Positions 1 through 11,370 of a stretch of 64,000 nt of DNA are shown here, piece by piece. The DNA is from Paragordius varius (taxonomy: Eukaryota > Nematomorpha), in NCBI GenBank assembly GCA_964247055.1, contig OZ176050.1, positions 5,394,001 to 5,458,000 on the forward strand, written 5' to 3'. The position numbers were made by a program, and so were the translations under genes. The notes beneath the pieces are model-generated. The model searched no databases and was not told where the DNA came from. It saw nothing but the letters and a program-made list of their open reading frames with translations. Numbering within the stretch: the first letter of the stretch is position 1; every line of letters starts with the position of its first letter.

Positions 1-735
1 AATGCTATCTTTTAGTATTTAATATAAAACTAGCACATTTTACTACACTGTAAATTTTATAAAAGAGTGAGGTTATTATTTACACAATATTTTTTGAATG
101 TGCCACCATATCCATGAATATGACTATGTTAAATAAGCTAATACATTGTAAAAATATGTTTCTACACCGCATGGAACGATGGTGCATCTATTATTTAAAT
201 AAACCATAAATTAATTATAAAGCTAGATTATTCTTAAACTAGAACCCCTTATTTATCGGAATCATATATATAAATATAACCTTCTTTTTAACTGCTAGTT
301 TTGAGTTATAATCATTTTTGTCTAATAGTAAAGTATATATTTTTTTCCATAATTTCTGACTGAAAGCATATTTAATAATTGATCTTAATTGAGTTTAAAG
401 ATTTCTATATATATCGCTATTTATATATGTCATTTAAGGCATATAATATCATTTATTATCATTTTATAATACTTGTGCTTGTCACCCTTTTAGATTATTA
501 CTTTGAGGATTTGATTCTAGCATTGTTTTGGCATATTATTACAGCGTACAGTTTAATGTACCTTGTTATCCGTTTTGTTATTATATTTCATAATGACTTC
601 ATCTCCATTTAATTAAATAACTTGGGTGTTACTCACGTTTCACTATGAATCTTTCAACTTATATTTCTATGTACTTCAATATTTGCCCATGGCTTTGTAT
701 TTTATTCATTCCTATATATTTTACATAATATATAG
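1..735. other. AT-rich non-coding stretch, probably DDX18 intron
   Basis: I see no convincing exon here. Its right end (ending in AG at 734-735) is the acceptor of the first visible DDX18 exon, so most or all of it is probably intron of that gene. The 77-codon frame at 379-612 is low-complexity AT-rich sequence without a recognisable domain and was not called. Confidence 0.6.
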
Positions 736-1602
736 GAATACATACACCGAGTAGGTCGTACAGCCCGTGGATATGTCATTAACGAAGAAAAGAAAAACGA
801 AAGTTCAACAGCACTCAAAACACAAACAGGAAACGCCATTTTAATTCTAAGACCGGATGAAGCTGGCTTTTTGTTATATCTCAAAGAAGCCAAAGTTGAA
901 TTAAATGAATATGAATTTAACTGGAATAAAATTTCCGATATACAACAACAGGTTATACCATATTTTATCATTATTGGCTTATTATTTCGAACCATAAAAT
1001 GAAAAAAATGTCGTTAATGGGAAATCTTTAACTAAAAGTTGTTTCACGTCAGATTTTATTGTATGAATTTTCTTCTGATATAAGAATTTATTATTTTGTG
1101 TAGACTTTAAATAATTTTAATATTTTTTGTATGACTTACATATTGCTACAAATTGGTCGTTTTAATTTATACGCTTACTCTTTTTAACATTAACAAAATA
1201 TTTGTTAGTTATATTTTTAGCTTTTACCATATTTTTAGTTCGAAGAACTAATTGCATCAAATCATTATTTGCATCAATCAGCAATTAAAGCGTTTACATC
1301 TTTCATACGCTCCTATGCATCACTGAGTTTAAAAAAGGTTTTTGATGTTCAGACGCTAGATTTGGTTGCTGTTGCTAAATCATTTGGATTTACCAATCCA
1401 CCTTCTGTAGATTTAGGTAAATGCATTTTAACATTTTATAGGTGTATACTATTCCAAAAAATCAGAAAAGCGCAAAAGACTTGAAAATCCAAAACATTCA
1501 AATCCTTCAGTCAAGAAGAAAATGGGAATACTTAAAAAAATGGATCATGAAACAAAGAGTAAAAAATTTGGAAAGGGACGTTCCAAATTTTGTCGATATT
1601 AA
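736..1602 (+). CDS. DDX18: DEAD-box RNA helicase DDX18/Has1, C-terminal part (three exons)
   Basis: This is the 3' end of an ATP-dependent RNA helicase of the DDX18/Has1 family, which acts in the nucleolus in 60S ribosome biogenesis. Exons are 736-951, 1239-1416 and 1442-1602, in phase throughout, ending in TAA. The first exon opens with helicase motif VI (HRVGRTARG) and continues with [19 protein letters not shown], close to the family pattern. The second has the family C-terminal block, including [17 protein letters not shown] and [14 protein letters not shown]. The last exon is a Lys/Arg-rich tail, as usual for nucleolar Has1. Upstream exons (motifs Q to V) lie outside the window. The insert after ARG ([16 protein letters not shown]) is longer than in typical orthologues. 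The polyadenylation signal follows the stop at once. Confidence 0.93.
1417..1441 (+). other. 25-nt spliceosomal intron in DDX18
   Basis: Intron with GTAAAT donor and TTATAG acceptor, 25 nt. TTTTAAC just upstream of the acceptor could serve as branch site. Splicing joins VDL-G to GVYYSKK in frame. Retention shifts the frame, because 25 is not a multiple of three. Confidence 0.85.
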
Positions 1603-1611
1603 TACTATTTT

Positions 1612-1617
1612 AATAAA
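1612..1617 (+). promoter_or_regulatory. AATAAA polyadenylation signal of DDX18
   Basis: AATAAA begins 10 nt after the last base of the DDX18 stop codon, implying a very short 3' UTR. Confidence 0.6.
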
Positions 1618-3095
1618 TAAAACATATATTATATTTCCATAAATATTTAAAATAATGCTTAATCGCCGACACTTAACACCTTTTATAAAATAGAAGTTTT
1701 TTCAAAAATAGTCTGAATATTTTATTTTTGAAGGAGCAATTTTCGGACAATGTAAAACGATCTTATTTTTGCTCTTTATCTTGGCTTTTGGGCAAATCTA
1801 CATATATTATACTGGTCAATAGAAGATTGTTCTGCATCGAATAATTGTATATAAAATATTTTATTTATATATTGGAGTTAGTAAAAATTATACGTTTCTT
1901 CCGCTTTGGTGAATTACCAAAACGTTATGAATATAAGGCTTAAATCATTTTTCAAGCGCCATAAATTCCCTAATTTATATATATCTACGTATTAATACTT
2001 TTAACCACATACAGTAGATCATCCCCATTTACCCTTAAAAACAGCGTTTAGCTAATTAGAGCGTCATGGTCAAATAAATTTTCGGATTTTTGATTAAGGT
2101 TTTAATTATTAAGTTATAATCGTTACGCCTTTCTACTTTGTAGGGTATGGTACCCGCATAATGAACCATAAAAAAAATTTTGTATATATTTTTAAAAAAG
2201 GCCATGATGCGGCGGATCTCCCACAATCAGTCACCGTCATTATGAAGGCGGTTTCGCATCTTTTTATTTTAATTTGACGGCAAATTGAACATTAGTTCTT
2301 TTAAGTGTTTCAAAACCTTTTTAAACATGTTCAATATTAATAATATTTTCTAGTATTATCTTGATGCTCTAAAATATTTAGTTTACGCCTTTTATATTGT
2401 AATTTTTATTCGACTTATTGTCCGAGATAATTGCGAATTTTTGATGTTGGTCTAATGACAGAATAATCAGTATAATTCTTTTCGAGTGTTTTTATTTTAT
2501 AAACACTTAACAGGCTTTTAGCTTTCGAATTTTATATGTTTAAAAATATTTTTTCGTGCACGGTTTAATAATCGTTTTGCAACTTGGTGTGTTTTGGATG
2601 TCATTAATTATGATACACCATTAGATTGGACATTCTTTTCAAAAAATTGGTCGAGATTTAGTTTAAGATTAAAACCTTAACCCCCCGTTAACAACACTGG
2701 CTACCGTAATTATTAAGTTTAAATAATCAACAATAAACTTTTATAAATATATCATGTAGAAGAAAAAGGGCAATAAAATTGAATTTTTATATTTCGGGTA
2801 ACTTTGATAATGAATATACAAAATATTATGGAAAGTTATGCTATGAGCAATTCTAATACATACAAAACTAAAGGGACAAATGAAAAAAAAATATTAAAAC
2901 CTTTTATTTTCGTTTTCACTTAATTTATCGCAAAAAATATTTTATCCACCCGTTAATATATATTTTGACTAATTCCCACGGGGATAAACGTCACATCTCG
3001 TAAAATAATATATGGATTATTCGTTTGAATGGCTATTTTTTTATATTTATTAACAAAAAATGTGAAGGATCATATGTGAAAAAAGAAATTATTAT
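1618..3095. other. Intergenic, nothing recognised
   Basis: AT-rich DNA between two convergent genes. A slightly GC-richer patch around 2140-2290 has no coding potential I can recognise. No RNA gene or transposon end was seen. Confidence 0.5.
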
Positions 3096-3101
3096 TTTAT
3101 T
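3096..3101 (-). promoter_or_regulatory. AATAAA polyadenylation signal of the BTB gene
   Basis: On the minus strand AATAAA lies 7 nt after the BTB-gene stop codon. Confidence 0.6.
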
Positions 3102-3108
3102 GAGAACG

Positions 3109-4272
3109 TTATTTCTTCTTTTTCTTCCCCCCTTTATCGCCAGCCGGAGCCTTTTCTTTTTTAGCTCCAGCTTCTTTTTTAGCACCCGCTTCTTTTTTAG
3201 CACCACCGGCTTTCTCTTTTTTATCATCCTTTTTGGCTCCGTCTTTCTTGGCCGCACCTGCGCCCTTTTTGGCACCTGCCCCTTTCTTTCCTTTACCCCC
3301 CGCGGGTGAATCAGCCTTTTGACTAGGTCTTTCTTCAGCACTTGCTACACTCGCACTATCCTCCCCTTCACTCGCAGCGGTGGTTGATGTAACGGAAGCG
3401 GTGTCATCCTGACTTTCAGTCGCTTCAGCGGCTGGTGGTTGGGGACTAGCTGTTGGAGGTTTCGGACTTGCAGTTGGGGGCTTGGGACTCGCTTCCGTTT
3501 TGGCTGGTGGTGTCGGAGAGGGTGCTGGTTTTTCAGCAGGGGCAGGTGCTGCTTCGGGCTCAGCGGGTTTGGGTGCGGGGGAAGGAGCAGGTGGAGGTGG
3601 TGCTGCCGCTGTTTCCGCCTTTGGAGTTTCAGTTACAACTGGAGCTGCCGCGGGAGGAGGCGTTGGTGCCTTTACTGCTGGCGCTGGTTGTTCAGGAGGG
3701 GGCGGTGGTGGAGGAGGAGGTGGGGGTGGTGTTGGCGCTCGCCACACTTTGTTCTCTGCAACAACGCTAGACTCTACCAAACGTGTGCCTTCCTCCTTAG
3801 CTTTGGGATCTTTACTTTCACACATTGATAATAAATGTGGCATTGCCAAGGTTTTAGCAGCAGCCCAAATCTGGGGCCAATTTGTCGGTTCACTAACTTC
3901 CAACGTATACATGAATTTTAAAATTATCTTGAACGTATCTCCTGTAACTGCCATGTGGTCACCAAGAAATATTTCATCTAATGTTGCATTAGTTGCCGTC
4001 TCTGCTAATGCTGGTTTTATATTTTGTAACAGCTCCGTTGATTGAGTTAATTGGTTGTTATCAAGGAATACTTCCATATTTAAGGTTTTTTCAAAAAATT
4101 GTGAATGGCAAGCAAGGACGTGCTTGTGTGCTTCGAATCTTGCATTATCCTTAGTTATTATTACGACAATATCATTAAGTGGTTTTCTTTCCAACCTCCA
4201 TAAATATTTTAAAAATTCGCTCAGGCATATTTTTTGGCTTTTATCTTGCGGACAGGTCCAAACTTCAGTCAT
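3109..4272 (-). CDS. BTB/POZ-domain protein with Pro/Ala-rich linker and Lys-rich tail
   Basis: A single uninterrupted frame of 387 codons. Residues about 30-165 form a BTB/POZ fold. The core DIVVIITKDNARFEAHKHVL then CHSQFF matches the family pattern of Asp, His, Leu and Ser-x-FF. The distal helix block ILKFMYTLEV...AAAKTLAMPHLL...C matches the BTB C-terminal half. Residues ~180-300 are low-complexity Pro/Ala/Glu/Thr with a run of 13 prolines. Residues ~325-387 are tandem GAKK-type Lys/Ala/Gly repeats ending in a five-Lys run. BTB domains dimerise and often recruit cullin-3 or chromatin factors. The basic tail suggests nucleic-acid or chromatin binding, but that is inference. No BACK, Kelch or zinc-finger domain is present. 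The gene is GC-richer than its surroundings and intronless, so a retrocopy origin is possible. The start is the first ATG of the frame. Confidence 0.8.
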   Translation of the reverse strand: MTEVWTCPQDKSQKICLSEFLKYLWRLERKPLNDIVVIITKDNARFEAHKHVLACHSQFFEKTLNMEVFLDNNQLTQSTELLQNIKPALAETATNATLDEIFLGDHMAVTGDTFKIILKFMYTLEVSEPTNWPQIWAAAKTLAMPHLLSMCESKDPKAKEEGTRLVESSVVAENKVWRAPTPPPPPPPPPPPPEQPAPAVKAPTPPPAAAPVVTETPKAETAAAPPPPAPSPAPKPAEPEAAPAPAEKPAPSPTPPAKTEASPKPPTASPKPPTASPQPPAAEATESQDDTASVTSTTAASEGEDSASVASAEERPSQKADSPAGGKGKKGAGAKKGAGAAKKDGAKKDDKKEKAGGAKKEAGAKKEAGAKKEKAPAGDKGGKKKKK

Positions 4273-5760
4273 GTTTAGGAATTTTTAAGAAAATAAAAAA
4301 TTAAAACATTAGAAATAACACTTTATAAAAGCATTTGATTGTTAAAATGTGACGCATTTACAAAATTTGTTAAATATATATTGTTAAAGGGTGCAATATT
4401 TTAATTAATTTTTTATAGATTTATTAACATATGTGAGGCAAATCATATCTCGGTTTTTGGAATTAATTTTTTAAGGATGATCTTCAGTTTTAATTTTAGA
4501 TCTCGCTTTAGATAGAATTAATCTTTACTTTTATTCGGTTAAATACGGGTCTATATATTAAACAACGTTTTTTTTCTAAAACAATTTTTAATAGTTTCAT
4601 ATGAAATTGTGGTGTCATAAAAACTGCAAAAAATATAATAGAATATTTGATAATTTTTTAAAACCAGTTAGATCTAGTTTGATTTAAGACTTGGTAGGCT
4701 TATTAAAAATCATTTTAAAACAATTATTGGGTTATTAACCTTTATTTTGTTGTTAATTATTTATTTGGTATTTGATTTAAAATAGCCCAATTTTTTTATT
4801 TGAGGTTGAGTTCCGATTAAAAAAAATTATAAGCGGAATGACCCCTATGATTCAGTCATTTATGGTCATCATACTACAAATGTAAAGTGTGTAGCTAGAT
4901 CCTACATTATGTTAAGTGATCTATATAATATATAATATTAATAATTAAAATGATAAAGTTTTAAAATTGGATTTTTATTAAATTTAAGTTTCATATCTTT
5001 TATTAGTTTAAATGAAGTGATAAACATTCGCTTTAAAGTTTTTGACTAAATAAGCAGTTACAGTAATGCATGCATCCATTACCTGTACTCAACTCTGAAT
5101 GTAATTATTGTAGAAACATTTATTTAATGGCAATAATGCGTACACAATATTGATTATAAGTTATAAGAGAAAACCAAAAAAATTTATATGCAAGTATATA
5201 TGATTTCTATTATTACCTTCAACCTTATTTACAATTAGAGTAGAGATAACAAAAAATTATACGTTTTAATATTTTTTCTCCATTCATTTCTTTTTATATC
5301 AATAATTAGACTGTTCATTCAATTAAAAACAATTTTATTTATATTTTATAAATGAAAATTTAATTGGCTTCCCCATATATAACATTTAGCTAATTTAAAA
5401 TTAATATCGGAAATCTGATGCCATATTATAATCAGTAAATACTTTTAAGTTATAAACTTTTTATCACATTCGATCATATTTTGGGGTAGTTTTCTACCTC
5501 AGAGTCAAAGTAGTAAACAAACTACCGAAAGTTGTTTTGTTAAAATTTAATTTTGAAACCCTTTCCTCCTGTATTAAAAAAATTTTCATTTTTTAACTTC
5601 CAGAGTCCCGAATTCGGATTAAAACATGATAGATGCAAATAGCTGATGTCAAAATAAATATCAAAAATTTACTGGTAAATTGGATTCATAGGTTTCCAAA
5701 GTTAATTGTCTATATTTTTTATATATTTATCTATCCGTTATATAGCGATTTAGAAATTAA
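4273..5760. other. Upstream region of the BTB gene, nothing recognised
   Basis: AT-rich sequence with no supported exon. It should hold the promoter of the minus-strand BTB gene, but no distinct promoter motif stands out. Confidence 0.45.
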
Positions 5761-7010
5761 AAAATGGCGGCGAACAGTAAACAAGTAAAGGGTGTAGCGT
5801 CGGAAGATCGTCGGCCACCTGCCGTCAAGGCAATCCCTACCCACCCGTAATGCATTGAGCATCAGAGCGGGGAAACACGTCGGAGGTTGGGTTTGACGTT
5901 AGTATCTACATACATAAATAAATGCCTTCATGTTAGACGTGTTAATATGAGTTAGTATAGTTAATAAGCTATGTATATATATATATATATATTAAAAGAG
6001 ATGTTAATTTCGCCTTGTTAGGTAGGTAAAAGCAATATTTGAATTTTAATAACCGTACAAACAGGGTTTCATCCTTACTCCAGAAAGTAATGTCAAAGGT
6101 CTATGTCGGGTCAAATGTAGAGTTAAATTTAAGCTCTTATCTTTGGTGTGGTAGGGGGTCTTCTTTTGCTTCTAAATGAGTGTGGCCTGGTAGACCAATT
6201 TTGGAGATATTAGACATTACAAGCGTCAACGTTACCCCTTCGTGCTACTATGATTCAGTTGTACCTTCAACTGGGACGCTAACGCGGGATAAGTGGTCGT
6301 TAACCTTGCTCTGAGCTAAGTCTCAACTCCGACCAACAGAGAGGTCGGAGATTGGTAACCAGCCCTGCTCAAATATCAGCGGCTCCAACATTGCTTCACA
6401 GGACGTCGTCCCACAGTAATTGGCTAATAGTCTCGTCAGAGTCGCGTCTTGCATGATTCAGGCTTTCAGTGGTACATTTTGCTCGTGGGATATCTGTGAT
6501 CAGTCCATATTATTTACTAACTGTAATATAGGTGTTTACGATTAACAGATTTAGTTGTAAATATTACATTAATACTAACTGACTTTAACAGAGCGTAAAA
6601 TAAAAATTTATACCTTATCCAGCAGTGGGAATTAACCTTGAAATACTACCGACTTCGCAATAGTACCATCCAATCTGGTTGGTAATCAGCCCTCAAATAT
6701 CAGCGGTTCCGATGTCATCGTCATATAGCAGGGATTTGCGTTGGTCTTTAACGGGATAGGATTAGTAACTCTGGTGCGTTTCCTCGTTGTCAGGAGGTTG
6801 AAAGTGATCGAGGTTTTCAGGGTATAATCCTAATCGCGTTCATCAGCTCAGCAAGAGCCCAGTTGGCCAAATTTATTGGAGTTCTTTCGGTAAATTTTAG
6901 AGATCGGGGTCATTTAGGCTGTACAGTCATTGTTCAATTCTAGCCTGGATAGGATGTTGTGTCAGCCGGTGCCACACCCGGCGAACAGTTTGAGATGATT
7001 TTGTTATAAT
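5761..7010. repeat. GC-rich unclassified island with internal repeat
   Basis: Three blocks (about 5764-5900, 6060-6530 and 6600-7000) have visibly higher GC than anything nearby. No long reading frame runs through them. The phrase GGTAACCAGCCCTGCTCAAA (6354-6373) recurs in diverged form near 6680 as GGTAATCAGCCC-TCAAATATC. Each is followed by AGCGG and then by a related stretch, giving an internal repeat of about 340 bp. The base composition suggests a transposable-element untranslated region or a decayed insertion. Family not recognised. Confidence 0.5.
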
Positions 7011-8149
7011 TTAATCAGTAAAAAAATTTGTATCATGCGCCTAAGGCTAAATAATGTATATTTTTTAATTTGGCCCAATGCTAAACATATTTTTTAAGAT
7101 ATTTAAATTTTAAATGGCCCTGGTTGATAAAACTTTTTCAAAAGGTATAATGATTAAATCATTTCAAAACTTCATTTTTGGATGTAACGATGGCTATAGA
7201 GATGTTTTAGCAACCAAAAGTTAATTTAAAGTTTACGATAAATATGACGAGTAGTAATCATTAATAAATAAGTTAAAATTTCTAGTTCTACCAAACAATT
7301 TAACATAACAGAATATTTGAACTCTATACTCTACAAACGTAATTAAGTCCCATATTAAATGATTAAAAAATGGATACGACACTAATCACAAACCCTACCC
7401 AATCTTTCTATATTGTTCCGATAGACCGACAATCTTATACAATAAGGTCTTATATGGGATCTTTTTTAAAATGTTTTAGGATATATTGATATCCCAATCA
7501 AAAAGCAAAATTTTAAAAAACCCATAGTGTTAGCATATTAAAAAATCGGAAAATGACAAAACAATACAAAATTTCTAATATCGACTCTTAAAAATAACCC
7601 AGAAGAATGCAACTATATTGCCCTAGCGCTGATTTTAAACTCCACATAATTGAATCGCTAAATGATATCCAAAGCTCTGCGGATTTTTATAAAAGGATCC
7701 TCTAAAGTTAATATTCGTTGCCTAAAATTAAATAACCTATAAAACAAGGCTAGTCTTTTGGCCAATTATTAGACTCCCATACCTCCTAACACAATCTATC
7801 TATAAATGATATTGGTTTATCTTAGGGTTATTCCAGAGGCTTTCATTGAATCGATTATATAACCCTAACTTCTGCTTCCAATATACACAGCTCATCATCC
7901 TCATCCCCTTTCATTTGACTATTATTGATTGCATTTGGGTGCGTGGTATATAATTGTTTAGTGTTTTTCAGTTTTCAAAATGCTCCCTTTACCGTCTTTA
8001 GCTTTAATATTTTAACGTATGTATTTTTATATTATCTTTTTATCCCTGTTTTGAAACAAATTTAGTTGCGAGTATGGAAATATAGCTTTCATCAGTCATG
8101 CAAACAAAATTTTACTGAAAATTGTCAAAACAGGTTATATCAGTGACAA
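7011..8149. other. AT-rich non-coding DNA, nothing recognised
   Basis: No supported exon, RNA gene or element boundary. It lies between the GC-rich island and a decayed LINE and may include decayed repeat sequence. Confidence 0.4.
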
Positions 8150-9420
8150 CCAGAGATAACCCAAATGTTCAAGCAATATTCATAAGCACAAGATATCACA
8201 TTGCTAATGTAAGACGCATAATCCAAACTTGTAAGGAGTATCAAGTGGATTAATATATGTTTGAGAGATTATACAGAGGCGTTTGGTTCGATTAACCATG
8301 AACATTGATGGATAAGTTTGAAAGCTATAAGGGTTACAGCCAAACTTAAAAACTTGCTTAAAAATGTGTATGAAAATCAAAAGGGGTACTACAAATACCT
8401 GTTATACAACCAATGTATTTTTAATGAAGAAAGGTGTTAAACAGGAATAATACCTTGCAATTTGGGCAGAAATGACCAAAAAAAAGTTGTTGAAGTTACA
8501 GAAAGCCCACTGATGGGAGATTAAAAAATTAAGGTTTGCGAATCACATGAAGCTGATCGATAATGTAGAAAGTTCATATAATATATAAAAATTAGTAAGA
8601 GAAGAAAGTAAATGATCTGGGTTGAATGTCAATCCTAGAATTTTATCAAAATTTGAACCTAACACAGTTATGGACCACAGTAGAAGTAGCAAAAAAAACC
8701 CCTCCACGCCAGATATTAAACGTGCAGCATTAAGATACCGTGAACAAGCTAATTAAATAATGAAGGTAAAGATATTATTGTACATATAATATATAAAAAT
8801 TAGTAAGAGAAGAAAGTAAATGATCTGGGTTGAATGTCAATCCTAGAATTTTATCAAAATTTGAACCTAACACAGTTATGGACCACAGTAGAAGTAGCAA
8901 AAAAAACCCCTCCACGCCAGATATTAAACGTGCAGCATTAAGATACCGTGAACAAGCTAATTAAATAATGAAGGTAAAGATATTATTGTAAAAACTAAAA
9001 AATGGATAATTTTTCCTGTAGCGACTTATGCTGCAGAAAGCTGGACATTGAAACTTGAAGATAAAAAAGAATAGAGTGTTTGAGATGCGGTGCTCCAGGC
9101 AAATGTTAAATAAAGGTGGTCTGAAAATACAAGAAATAAGATACCGATAGTAACTAAATAGATAATAAAATGAAAGTTTACATTAGAGGACACATTTTTA
9201 AAAGCATAACAATTGAAAAGGATTTGATTTTTACGAATTTCGAAGGAAAAGGAAAAAAGCTATGCTAAGATGGCTTACCTCTCTTAATAAAAAGCTTGAT
9301 AGGTGTATTAGTTTAAGGAACTAACATGCAGAGACGAGTAGAGGGATCTAGTTATTAATTTCCAATTTGAATATAAAACGGTACTTCGTTGTAATAATCT
9401 CATTCAGCATGGATAAAATC
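8150..9420 (+). mobile_element. Decayed non-LTR retrotransposon (reverse transcriptase relic)
   Basis: Translations in shifting plus-strand frames give fragments of a LINE reverse transcriptase. These include TCKEYQV, MDKF then VTAKLKNLLKNVYENQKGYY (about 8310-8385), and a C-terminal piece with TYAAESWTLKLEDKK and FEMRCSRQMLNKGG (about 9025-9110). The latter matches the post-RT region (YGSEAWTL..., FEMKCYRRML...) of many LINEs. Many stops and frameshifts make it clearly dead. The order and strand agree with one element. The 5' boundary is uncertain. Confidence 0.65.
8575..8990. repeat. Perfect 208-bp tandem duplication
   Basis: The unit at 8575-8782 is followed directly by 8783-8990, and no difference was seen on reading. 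Both copies begin CATATAATATATAAAA and end TATTATTGTA. It lies inside the decayed LINE, so the duplication is much younger than its host element, unless it is an assembly artefact. Confidence 0.9.
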
Positions 9421-10474
9421 TAAAATATTAATTTACGCAATAATATCCCTTGAACACTACCCCATCGTAAAAACGGCACACGGTGCACAGGGTCACTATA
9501 AACAGGCAACGCTTAATAGTACATTGTTACGCCATCTTTAGGATATATTAAACTTGGAGCTTATGATAGGTTAGATTGGCGGAATTATAATTGATCTCAA
9601 ACACACCGAAACCATATTTTTTCAAAATTTTTTATATCAAAGCAGAAAATTCGCAGTCATGATAAAAGTTTTCAAATTAAATCGGTGAAAATTATCTGGA
9701 ACTCAATATTTTTCTCCAATATATATCCTTTGATAAGACACAGGCTACATATAAATACACAAAAATGAATTTCACAACATCTGGTATTCTATATTACAAA
9801 AAATATATAATTAATTCCATATCTTCCATTAACTCTTTTGGCTTGGAGAGATGAATTCAGTGCACGATACAAAGTTGAATAAAAAAAGATGGAAGCAACA
9901 ACTTATCGATGCCAATCTTTCCATTGTAATGAAATCTTGTCCACAAAATTATATTGCAATCAACTCTTTTGCCTTTTAGCACTGCGCATAAATTATGGGG
10001 AATAAATGATATCCTGATGAAACACTATCTGATAGAAGAATATACCTTCTCACAGTGTTGGTTTTGAGCTTAATGATAAATGAATGTTAATAACATTTTT
10101 GTGAGAAGTACTCCATGTAAATAAATGGCAGTTCAGTTAAATAAATTTTTTTGAAGCTAAATGCTTCATCCAAAAATATCACTAAACATTATCATAAGCT
10201 ATATAAGCAAAACAATGCTTTTCTGAATTAAATAAATGTGGGCCGTAAGTCTTAACTTTTTGGACCCGAAAATAGGAAAAATTTCTTAAAATAGACGAAA
10301 AAAGGCCGATATTACACGATAAAATGAAATAAGTTGATATCATCAGTTCTTTCCGACTTAACTAAGAGAAGACGTCAGCGAAAAGTGCGCAAACGCATAA
10401 TTTGATACAGACCCCATTTTGTTTATGTAATATTAAACTACAAAACCAATAATTTGAGTTCTCTAACAACAAAA
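9421..10474. other. Intergenic, nothing recognised
   Basis: AT-rich DNA between the LINE relic and the mariner relic. No supported feature. Confidence 0.4.
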
Positions 10475-10477
10475 TCA

Positions 10478-11370
10478 TGTCAAATTTTGTGCCTGAAAAC
10501 GAACATTTGCGGCGCGCTGCCATCAGAATAAAAAGGCAGTTGATAGATATGTCCTGGTTGCAAAATATTTTCAACAGCTTTCATATGAATCATGATTTTG
10601 AAATATTTAAAGTTGTGATTTTAATATAAAAGAGAGGTCTGATCTAGAAAACCAGGAAACCACGAAGATGATGTAGTTAAGAGTTTTTGGAGAACTTAAT
10701 TGAAACTCAACGGAAATCGACAGAAGCATTACATGTATCAGAAAAAACAATCAATTGATGTCTGCGAGGTATTGAAGACAATAAACATAGTAAATGGCTT
10801 CACACAATTTAAAGTCAAACCAAAAATCGCGAATTACTCTCCTTCTTCTACGTTACTATTTGAAAACATTTTGCATCGAATACGGGTGATGAGTGATTTT
10901 ATTTAAATTAAAACCGGAATTGTGATTTTTACCTTGCCAAGCTGGTCTATCAACATCACTACTAGCCTCGCCAAGAAAACCACGCCCTATGTCGGTGGGA
11001 CCACTGCCGTATAAACTTTTGAGGATAAGTGAAATGTTAATACCTATCGCTAAAAATGATCGAAAACATTCAGAAAGAGCCAGAAAATAGAGCAAGGGAT
11101 TTTGTTAAATGTCATAGCTTCGTCTAACTTAGCTAATCCAGTAAAAGATATCTTAAATTTTTAATAGAAAATATTTTCCCATCAACAAAACTCTCCTGAT
11201 CTGGCGCCATTCAATTTATTTTTTGCATCCATGGAGCCCAATCTCATAAAGCACCACAATAATTTCGATGACGTTGTGGCTTGACAAATATTCTGCACAA
11301 GAAAATTAATTTTTCTGGCACAGCATTCATATTCTGCCTGAGAGATGAATAAGTAGAAGCCGATGGACAA
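10478..11370 (+). mobile_element. Decayed mariner-type DNA transposon (transposase relic)
   Basis: Plus-strand fragments follow the mariner transposase in order. MSNFVPENEHLRRAA at 10478 matches the N-terminal helix-turn-helix start. FEIFK-SGDFN and DLENQE match the linker FKNGDFDVEDKER. ILHRI is the start of the ILHRIVTGDEKW block. A degraded HGKK-x-WWD block lies near 10960-11010. HQQNSPDLAPFNLFFASME (about 11180-11240) matches HPPYSPDLAPSDYHLF. A C-terminal IHILPER block is on the plus strand near 11325. Many stops and frameshifts. Terminal inverted repeats were not located. Confidence 0.78.

Noticed and set aside
379-612. 77-codon plus-strand frame rich in Ile/Leu/Tyr
   Set aside because: AT-rich low-complexity translation with no domain. 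It lies just before a DDX18 exon and is most likely intron.
3439-4045. Plus-strand frames opposite the BTB gene (Gly- and Trp/Arg-rich)
   Set aside because: Antisense shadows of the Pro/Ala-rich coding sequence. The minus-strand frame has the BTB domain.
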